Shown in pieces: positions 1-5,095 of a stretch of DNA of 9,484 bases (its first letter is position 1; each line of letters begins with the position of its first letter). The stretch comes from JAXDLH01 sp034666705. GTDB lineage: Bacteria; Chloroflexota; UBA6077; SHYK01. The DNA lies in NCBI GenBank assembly GCA_034666705.1, contig JAXDLH010000032.1, positions 1-9,484 on the forward strand, read 5' to 3'. The position numbers and the translations under genes are program-made. A model generated the notes under the pieces. It searched no databases, was not told where the DNA came from, and saw nothing but the letters and a program-made list of their open reading frames with translations.

Positions 1-341
1 AAGTCGAAGCCGCTATCAACCAGCGCAGGCATCGCCATGGTACTCACCACGTCCGGCCGGGCCTCGTGCACGATCGTCGACCCGAGACCCGCACCGATGC
101 CCGCCGGCCCGTCCAGGTAGATATCAACCCGTGAGCCATCGGTCCAGCCTGCGACGTCGACGATGTCGCCATTCTGGATCATCGCGTTGGCGCTGGGTAG
201 GTCGACCGAGAGAAGAGCCGGCGCCGGGCTCTCGCCCTCGGCACCGGCGACAAGGACAGACCATCCCTGGATTGTCGCCGTCATCAGCAGCGCCGCGCCG
301 ATCACCAACGCCCGTGTCGGACCCCGAAGAACGTATGCCAT
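1..341 (-). CDS. Secreted protein with a bacterial Ig-like module, 3' part missing (runs off left edge)
   Basis: This frame is open from an ATG at 341 down to base 1, giving 113 codons with no stop. The start is well supported by AGGAGG (complement of 350-355), 8 bases upstream of the ATG. Residues about 11-33 are hydrophobic after a positively charged start, and VAGA-E near residue 34 resembles a signal peptidase I site, so the product is probably exported. The mature part has a PSANAMIQNGDIVDVAGW stretch, then VDIYLDGPAGIG, then a HEARPDVV...LVDSGFD segment. This order (N-G-x-V-x-V-x-GW, then YLDGPAG, then RPDV...SGF) is typical of Ig-like modules on surface or secreted proteins of Chloroflexota and some other bacteria; that assignment is from memory of the pattern. 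The C-terminal remainder and true function are outside the window. It lies downstream of gdmH on the same strand but 327 bases away, so it probably has its own promoter. Confidence 0.75.
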   Translation of the reverse strand, partial: MAYVLRGPTRALVIGAALLMTATIQGWSVLVAGAEGESPAPALLSVDLPSANAMIQNGDIVDVAGWTDGSRVDIYLDGPAGIGAGLGSTIVHEARPDVVSTMAMPALVDSGFD

Positions 342-668
342 CGTTACATCCTCCTGAAGCTTGCTTGAGTCGGGAGCGGTGTCCATGACGTGCCGTCCAT
401 CGCCGAGCTTGCGGACTACCGTGAGGCACCCGACTTACGCCGGTTCACGAGGCTATAGACGAGGGACATCGTCCCGCGTCCTGACCATACGGCGAGCTAC
501 AGAGCCCCGGCATCAACAGAACCACCAGAGATTGCGACCGTGATTCTGGCAAAGCAACTGATCAGCGTTGATCCGACGCAGCGTCGATGCGCCCACCGCG
601 GTCACACCAATGGTGAGCGCCCCCTGACCCTCCACATGGGACCGACCAAGGGACGGAGCAGCAAGCCC
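342..668. other. Intergenic region between gdmH and the secreted-protein gene
   Basis: I see no convincing gene here. The short open frames lack ribosome binding sites and overlap one another in several frames. The region should hold the end of the gdmH transcript and the promoter of the gene starting at 341. The only elements I can point to are the Shine-Dalgarno site (complement of 350-355), a small GGGAC-atc-GTCCC inverted repeat at 463-475, the palindrome CTGATCAG at 559-566, and CGACGC-a-GCGTCG at 574-586. None has a T-run, so I do not call a terminator. Confidence 0.5.
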
Positions 669-1832
669 TTACGCTGGATAGGGTCCCCACGCACGGCGCG
701 GGAGAGTTGAGGCCTGCTTTCCTAGCTTTCCAGAGCGGATCTGCGCCGCCAGACAATCGAGGATGACCCGCGCCGAGATGATCGAGGTCTGCTCCGCGTG
801 GTCGTACGGCGGAGAGCACTCGACCACCTCCATGCCGGCTAGCCCGGGCGCGGAGACGAGGCGGACGAGTTGCAATGCTTCCCGAGGCAGCAAGCCGCCC
901 GGCTCTGGCCAGCCAGTCCCAGGCTCGAAGCCCGCGTCGATGACGTCGATGTCAAACGACAGGTACACGGCCTGGGCACCCTTCCAGGCGAGCTCCAGCG
1001 CCAGCTCCGCGATGCGCTCGACGCCCTCCCGCTCGACGTCCCCGATCGTCACGATGGTGGTGCCCCGTTCGCGTCCTACCTTTACACCTGCCCGCGGCGC
1101 CTGCCAGCCGCCAATGCCGACCTGCACGAGGTTGACCGCCGGGGCGTTCTTGATGTTGGTCGCATGGAACCACGGCGTCGTATGCATTCGCTCGTCCAGA
1201 TCGTGCTCCTGCGTGTCGACGTGGCGGTCGAAGTGGATGATGCCGATGTTGCCATCGACCCAGGGTGCGATCCCGCGGATCGTGGGATAGCCGATGGAAT
1301 GGTCCCCGCCAAGGACCACGGGGAACGCTCCATGCTCGGCCACGTGGGAGATGCCCCGACTGATCTGATCGAACGATTTCTCGATGTTGGCTGGGATTGT
1401 AAAGACGTCTCCGAGATCGACGACGTTGAGCTGCTCTCGCAGATCGACTCCAAGCTCGTAGCTGTACGTGCCAAACAGGTTCGTCGCGCGCCGAATCCCC
1501 TGCGGCCCAAACCGCGTCCCAGGACGATAGGTGGTGCCGGCGTCCAGCGGTGCGCCAAATATGGCTACCTCCGCATCGCCGACGTGGTGTACGTCCTCGA
1601 GGAATGGACACTTGAGAAAGGTACCCATCTCACCAGCGAAATGGGGCAGCTCGCCCCGGACGAACGTCGAGATGCTGCGGTCCCCAATGGACGATGCCGC
1701 TTCCAGGCCAAATGCGAGATTGCGGTCGATCTCCTCGGCGAGCCGCCTAGTGGGAAGCTCGGCCTCGGCCCGCTGTGCCCAGGCGCCCTCCGCGTTTACT
1801 TCATTGCCGTGCGGCCGATCCAATGCTGACAA
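669..1832 (-). CDS. gdmH: Nickel-dependent guanidine hydrolase (GdmH-type arginase-family enzyme)
   Basis: The product is a ureohydrolase-fold protein of about 387 residues. Metal ligands of the family are present, numbered from the TTG start: His178 in GGDHS, Asp202/His204/Asp206 in HFDRHVD, and Asp294/Asp296 in SFDID. It departs from agmatinase and arginase in ways typical of guanidine hydrolase (Synechocystis Sll1077). These are a long N-terminal segment with ISTFVRGELPHFAG, the GTTYRPGTRFGPQGIRR loop (about 99-115), DRH instead of the usual DAH, and IDAGFEPGTGWPEPGG (about 298-313) with a tryptophan near the active site. In that family the enzyme binds two Ni ions and hydrolyses guanidine to urea and ammonia in the cytoplasm. 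Context agrees: it is the last gene of an operon headed by a guanidine-I riboswitch and an ABC importer. I chose the TTG at 1832 because GGAGGAG (complement of 1837-1843) precedes it. An in-frame ATG at 1856 (395 residues) has no visible ribosome site. Both overlap the ATPase gene, by 32 or 56 bases. An automatic annotation would probably say agmatinase. Confidence 0.9.
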   Translation of the reverse strand: MSALDRPHGNEVNAEGAWAQRAEAELPTRRLAEEIDRNLAFGLEAASSIGDRSISTFVRGELPHFAGEMGTFLKCPFLEDVHHVGDAEVAIFGAPLDAGTTYRPGTRFGPQGIRRATNLFGTYSYELGVDLREQLNVVDLGDVFTIPANIEKSFDQISRGISHVAEHGAFPVVLGGDHSIGYPTIRGIAPWVDGNIGIIHFDRHVDTQEHDLDERMHTTPWFHATNIKNAPAVNLVQVGIGGWQAPRAGVKVGRERGTTIVTIGDVEREGVERIAELALELAWKGAQAVYLSFDIDVIDAGFEPGTGWPEPGGLLPREALQLVRLVSAPGLAGMEVVECSPPYDHAEQTSIISARVILDCLAAQIRSGKLGKQASTLPRRAWGPYPA

Positions 1833-2616
1833 CCATCTCCTCCACTTGCGTTGCATTGTGTCGTAGCAGTGCCCGAATCTCCCGGCGCATGGCGAGAAAC
1901 TCGGGACTCGTTCTGGCTTGATCGCGCTCGTGGCGCGCCCCTGGTGGGTCGAACTGGGCCACTATCTGGCCAGGTCGGGCGGACATGAGGTGCACGCGAT
2001 CCGATAGGTAGAGCGCCTCGTCGATATCGTGGGTGATGAACAGCACGGTCATCTCTTCGGCGCTGCGGACTCGGAGCAGGAGCTCCTGCATCGATTCGCG
2101 GGTCTGAGCGTCGAGTGCCCCAAACGGCTCATCCATAAGCAGCACCTTTGGCGACACCGCGAGCGCCCGGGCAATCGCCACCCGTTGCTGCATGCCACCG
2201 GAGAGCTGCGCCGGGTAGGCCCGAGCAAACTCGAGGAGGCCCATTTCGCCCATAAAGTGGTGGGCGGTTTCCCGCCGCGCCGCGGCGGACACGCCCGCCA
2301 GTTTCAATCCGAAGCTGATATTGTCCTGGACGTCCAACCATGGGTACAGCGTGTACTTCTGAAAGACAACTCCCCGATCGGCGCACGGGCCCTCGAACGG
2401 TTCGCCGTCGAGCAGCATGCGCCCGGTGGTCGGCGTGGCAAGCCCCGCCACCAGGTTCAGCAACGTGGACTTGCCGCAGCCTGAGGGGCCGATGATGCTC
2501 ACGAACTCACCCTGGCAAATGCTGAGTGACACGGGCGCCAACGCTTCCACCTCGGTACCGGCTCGACCAACAAACCGTTTCGAGATACCCTGAATGCTCA
2601 GCCGCGGTGTGTCCAC
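1801..2616 (-). CDS. ABC transporter ATP-binding protein, nitrate/sulfonate/taurine type (probable guanidine importer ATPase)
   Basis: This 271-residue ATPase has all the nucleotide-binding motifs: Walker A GPSGCGKST (43-51), Q-loop Gln86 in VVFQKYTLYPW, signature LSGGMQQR (138-145), Walker B VLLMDEP (158-164) with D-loop GALD, and switch His196 in FITHD. Together with LNLVAGLATPTTG and the YPWLDVQDNI stretch this places it with the SsuB/TauB/NrtD ATPases. It would sit on the inner face of the membrane and drive the permease encoded just upstream. Translation starts at a GTG (2616-2614) directly abutting the TGA of the permease gene, with no strong ribosome site of its own, so coupling is likely. 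Its 3' end overlaps the start of gdmH. The family is certain. The guanidine specificity is inferred from the riboswitch and gdmH, and matches the sll1080-sll1082 transporter beside gdmH in Synechocystis. Confidence 0.93.
   Translation of the reverse strand: MDTPRLSIQGISKRFVGRAGTEVEALAPVSLSICQGEFVSIIGPSGCGKSTLLNLVAGLATPTTGRMLLDGEPFEGPCADRGVVFQKYTLYPWLDVQDNISFGLKLAGVSAAARRETAHHFMGEMGLLEFARAYPAQLSGGMQQRVAIARALAVSPKVLLMDEPFGALDAQTRESMQELLLRVRSAEEMTVLFITHDIDEALYLSDRVHLMSARPGQIVAQFDPPGARHERDQARTSPEFLAMRREIRALLRHNATQVEEMVVSIGSAARQ
1837..1843 (-). promoter_or_regulatory. Ribosome binding site for gdmH inside the ATPase gene
   Basis: The minus strand reads GGAGGAG here, followed six bases after GGAGG by an in-frame TTG (1832-1830). 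It lies inside the last codons of the upstream ATPase gene. This decides my choice of the TTG over the upstream ATG at 1856, which has only weakly matching sequence before it. The arrangement suggests translational coupling between importer and hydrolase. Confidence 0.6.
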
Positions 2617-3471
2617 TCATGCCGCCCGATGGACGGCGGCCCAGGGTACGAGCCGCGCCGCGAGCGCCCGGAATGCCAGGTCAGTCGCCAGGCCCAGGAT
2701 CCCGATTACGAGGATCCCGACGAAGACGTCGCTGGTGTTCAGGAAGCGCTGGGCCTTCATGATCCGGAAGCCGAGACCACTGTTTGCCGCCACGAGCTCT
2801 GCGACCACCAGGTAGGTCCAAGCCCAGCCAACCATCACGCGACACGCATCCAGCAGCCCCGGTAGTGTGGCGGGCAGGAGCACGTGACCGAGCACTTGCC
2901 GCGGTTTGGCCCCAAGCGTCAGCGAGACGTTGATCAGATCGGCCGGCACGGCCCGCGCCACGTCGGCGACGACCAACACCATCTGGAAGAAAGTCCCGAT
3001 GAAGATGATGGCGATCTTGGCCGTCTCCCCGATCCCGAGCCACACCATGACGAGCGGAATGAACGCTGCAGCGGGCGTATAGCGAACGAAGCCCATCATC
3101 GGCTCGACGAAGGCCTCGACGGGCTTGGAGAGCCCAATGACCAAACCGAGCGGGATCGCCAGCGCCGCCGCCACGAGGAACCCCATCCAGACCCGATAGA
3201 GGCTCATGCCCATATCTGCGCCCAGGCTTTCGCCCAACAGACGAAAGAAGCTGCCGACGACCGCAGTCGGCGTCGGCAGGATGTAGGCACTCACGAGCCC
3301 GCTGAAGGAGAGCGCACACCAGGCGGCGAGCACGAAGGCGAACGATGCGACAGCGATCCCACCGTATTGGCCCGAAGAGATCTCTGCGCGGAGGGCAAAG
3401 AGCTGCGCTGGCGACCGCCGCTTCTGTGCGGCCAATTGGTGGCCTCGCAACCGAATCGCTCGTTCGCTCAT
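2617..3471 (-). CDS. ABC transporter permease, SsuC/TauC/NrtB family (probable guanidine importer permease)
   Basis: This integral membrane protein of 284 residues has a cytoplasmic, basic N-terminus (about 1-30) and about six hydrophobic segments, for example 38-60, 95-115, 135-148, 153-170, 210-230 and 250-265. The cytoplasmic coupling helix of binding-protein-dependent permeases is visible at about 178-208 as ADLINVSLTLGAKPRQVL followed by LLPATLPGLL. It is followed by the typical WAWTYLVVAELVAANSGLGF stretch of the nitrate/sulfonate/taurine group. It lies 22 bases after the binding-protein gene and directly abuts the ATPase gene, so the three form one importer. The ribosome site before the ATG at 3471 is weak (GGACGCCGGCG). 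The family is clear from sequence. Guanidine as substrate is inferred from the operon. Confidence 0.92.
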   Translation of the reverse strand: MSERAIRLRGHQLAAQKRRSPAQLFALRAEISSGQYGGIAVASFAFVLAAWCALSFSGLVSAYILPTPTAVVGSFFRLLGESLGADMGMSLYRVWMGFLVAAALAIPLGLVIGLSKPVEAFVEPMMGFVRYTPAAAFIPLVMVWLGIGETAKIAIIFIGTFFQMVLVVADVARAVPADLINVSLTLGAKPRQVLGHVLLPATLPGLLDACRVMVGWAWTYLVVAELVAANSGLGFRIMKAQRFLNTSDVFVGILVIGILGLATDLAFRALAARLVPWAAVHRAA

Positions 3472-3493
3472 CGCCGGCGTCCATGCACACGTG

Positions 3494-4567
3494 TCATGGC
3501 TGGGGAGCCGCGCCCTTGATCCCCTCCTGTTTGAGGGCCTGAACGAACTCTGGGTGGAGCGAGCTCGTTACCTCCGGCACCTTGTCCACCAGCCCGTGAT
3601 CCTTGAGGAAGACACCGATCTTGGGTGAAACGACTGAAAGCGACGCGTCTCCTTTATCTGGCGCAAACGCGGTCAGGTTGTCATCCAGACTGAACAGCTT
3701 CGTCCCGTGGGCGAAATCGCGATACTCTGCCAGGCTCGTATCCGCGTGCTTCGCCATGATGGTCATCGCCTCAGTGGGGTTCTGCTGAATGAAGTCGAGC
3801 GACCGGTACCAGGCGCGCAGGATCTTCTTCACGTCGTCGGGCCGGTTTTTGACCACGTCGGACTTCATGACGAGAAGGTCCGGGATAATGCCGGGCGCCT
3901 GGCTGCTGTCGAATAACACCTTGCCCTTGCCCGACGTCTTGATCTGGGACAGGAACGGCTCCCACACCGCCACCGCATCCAACTGGCCGGCGATCAGCGC
4001 CGGCGCCGCATCGTTCACCGCCATGTTGACGAAGTTGATGTCGCTTTCTTTCATGCCGACCCGGTCGAGCGCCATGAGCAGCAGGAAATGGTCCACGGCA
4101 CCCAACTCGGTCGCCACGGTCTTGCCCCGCAAATCGGTGAGGGACTGAATCTCCGGCTTCGCAATGACCGCATCATTACCGGCCGAGTTGTCGTTCACCA
4201 GCACGATGCTCAGGGGCACGCCCTCCGCCAGAGGGCCGAGTGTGTCACCTAACGTCTGGCTATTCGCGTCGACCTGCCCCGCCGAGAGTGCCTGAATGGA
4301 GTCGGAATAGACCGGAAACCAGACGAGCTCGACGGGGACACCTTCCTCTTTGAAATAGCCTTTCTCCTCGGCGATGTACCAGGGAAACCAACCCGGCCAC
4401 GCACTCAACGCCAACTTGATGGGGGCGGCATTCGAGGCGCGCGGGGCCTGACAGCCGGCGGTGAGCGCAACCAGGAGGAGCGCCACCAGCGCGGCGTTCA
4501 GCCGTGAGATTCGCGCCTTAGCTGGACGGGATCGAGCGAGTGACGGGCGATCGATGTGATTCACCAC
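3494..4567 (-). CDS. ABC transporter substrate-binding lipoprotein, SsuA/NMT1-like (probable guanidine-binding protein)
   Basis: This 357-residue exported binding protein is the first gene after the riboswitch. The N-terminus is basic, followed by a hydrophobic stretch (about 25-37) ending in the lipobox LTAGC, with Cys39 as the lipidation site, so the protein should be anchored to the outer face of the membrane. The mature part begins IKLALSAWPGWFPWYIAEEKG and continues with YFKEEGVPVELVWF and DANSQTLGD. These mark the type 2 periplasmic binding fold of the NrtA/SsuA/TauA/ThiY group. The frame stays open far upstream, to 5215, but that stretch crosses the riboswitch and cannot be translated as part of this gene. 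I chose GTG at 4567, which has TTGGAG eight bases before it. A second GTG follows immediately. It is related in family and context to Sll1080 beside gdmH in Synechocystis. The substrate is inferred, since the binding pocket cannot be read from sequence alone. Confidence 0.9.
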   Translation of the reverse strand: MVNHIDRPSLARSRPAKARISRLNAALVALLLVALTAGCQAPRASNAAPIKLALSAWPGWFPWYIAEEKGYFKEEGVPVELVWFPVYSDSIQALSAGQVDANSQTLGDTLGPLAEGVPLSIVLVNDNSAGNDAVIAKPEIQSLTDLRGKTVATELGAVDHFLLLMALDRVGMKESDINFVNMAVNDAAPALIAGQLDAVAVWEPFLSQIKTSGKGKVLFDSSQAPGIIPDLLVMKSDVVKNRPDDVKKILRAWYRSLDFIQQNPTEAMTIMAKHADTSLAEYRDFAHGTKLFSLDDNLTAFAPDKGDASLSVVSPKIGVFLKDHGLVDKVPEVTSSLHPEFVQALKQEGIKGAAPQP

Positions 4568-4595
4568 TATGGACACTCCAATCGATGAAATGAAT

Positions 4596-4624
4596 AAAGC
4601 CCGGGAGCAATCCTCCCGGGCTTT
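4596..4624 (-). terminator. Riboswitch-controlled intrinsic terminator in the leader
   Basis: On the minus strand, AAAGCCCGGGAG (4624-4613) and CTCCCGGGCTTT (4607-4596) form a perfect 12-bp stem with the five-base loop GATTG. ATTCATTTC follows, a moderately T-rich tail rather than a clean run. Bases 4620-4617 of the 5' arm are also the 3' side of the riboswitch P3 helix (CGGG at 4631-4628 with CCCG at 4620-4617), so the two structures exclude each other. Ligand binding should stabilise P3, block this hairpin and allow transcription of the importer and gdmH. This is the usual arrangement for guanidine-I riboswitches (an ON switch). The imperfect T-tail leaves open that the hairpin works partly in another way. 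Confidence 0.8.
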
Positions 4625-4702
4625 TGTCCCGCCGTGTACCCGCAAATGCGGGCCGCCGCTCTCGGACCAGCTCCCCGGTGGGGACGGAACCCTAGCAGCA
4701 CT
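4612..4702 (-). ncRNA. Guanidine-I riboswitch (ykkC class, subtype 1) aptamer
   Basis: The three conserved blocks of the ykkC RNA appear in order on the minus strand: CTAGGGTTCCG (4695-4685), CTGGTCCGAGAG (4670-4659) and ACACGGCGGGACAAAAG (4637-4621), running into CCCGGGAGG. Pairing is consistent. P1 is GCTGC (4699-4695) with GCGGC (4659-4655), including one G-U pair. P2 is TCCCC (4684-4680) with GGGGA (4676-4672). A variable hairpin is CCCGC-ATTT-GCGGG (4652-4639). P3 is CGGG (4631-4628) with CCCG (4620-4617). The class senses guanidinium. Related ykkC subtypes bind ppGpp, PRPP or nucleotides, but the downstream importer plus GdmH-type hydrolase fits guanidine. It lies 45 bases upstream of the GTG of the binding-protein gene. 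I could not identify a convincing promoter upstream. Confidence 0.93.
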
Positions 4703-5095
4703 TCCTATCCGGTTGTCGATAGAAGCGTATGGCATCGCCGAGCGAATCGGGATGTCATTCCAAACGAATTTTCTAAGGATTATTCGGTGCTTGTGCACGG
4801 GATTCCCCACCCCATTACGGAGGCCACGAACGTTAATGCCGCGAGCCGCGAATGCACGCGCAGCTTCCGTAGCTGTCTTGCAGGCGCCCTCGAACGATGG
4901 AGGCCCCGGGCGGGGCTGTTCACCCGCTGGGGCCCATCGCCAGCCAACCACGCTCGCGATCGGACTGGGCAGGACCGCTTTACCGAGAGGCCACGACGAC
5001 GGCGGTTGCGCGTCAATGGGGCCGCGACTACTATGCACAGCACCACGTGGGCCGCACGCCCCGTGTCTCCGTTGCCACATGATGAGGAATACACA
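4703..5095. other. Divergent intergenic region between the guanidine operon and the RDD gene
   Basis: Both flanking transcription units start here and read outward. Open frames cross the region on both strands, but they have no ribosome site and no recognisable protein features, so I see no gene. The stretch 4762-4790 (ttccaaacgaattttctaag and on) is AT-rich compared with its surroundings and is the likeliest place for the minus-strand promoter of the riboswitch operon. I could not fix clear -35 and -10 boxes there. A plausible plus-strand promoter is listed separately. Confidence 0.5.
5006..5034 (+). promoter_or_regulatory. Possible sigma70-type promoter for the RDD gene
   Basis: TTGCGC (5006-5011) and TACTAT (5029-5034) are separated by exactly 17 bases. 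This would start transcription near 5041, about 55 bases before the ATG at 5096. The match is partial (four of six in the -35 box and four of six in the -10 box), so the call rests on spacing and position. Confidence 0.35.

Noticed and set aside
463..586. Terminator or small RNA in the gap after gdmH
   Set aside because: The inverted repeats at 463-475 and 574-586 are short, have loops of one to three bases, and lack T-runs. They do not justify a call.
870..1829. Long plus-strand open frame opposite gdmH (319 codons), and similar ones at 2884-3519 and 6612-7802
   Set aside because: They are mirror frames of real genes in GC-rich DNA. Their translations are rich in Arg, Asp, Glu and His with no domain, and they lack ribosome sites.
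669..1832. Agmatinase or arginase
   Set aside because: The family fold is shared, but the N-terminal RGELPHFAG segment, the DRH metal motif and the GTGWPEPGG loop match guanidine hydrolase. The guanidine-I riboswitch also gives an independent reason for guanidine as substrate.
4612..4702. ykkC subtype 2 (ppGpp, PRPP or nucleotide-sensing) riboswitch
   Set aside because: Those variants lie upstream of amino acid, purine or nucleotide-related genes. The gene context here and the canonical conserved blocks fit the guanidine subtype.
4634..5095. N-terminal extension of the RDD frame upstream of 5096
   Set aside because: It starts inside the riboswitch on the opposite strand and shows no recognisable protein pattern. 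The ATG at 5096 has a good ribosome site and puts the RDD domain near the N-terminus.
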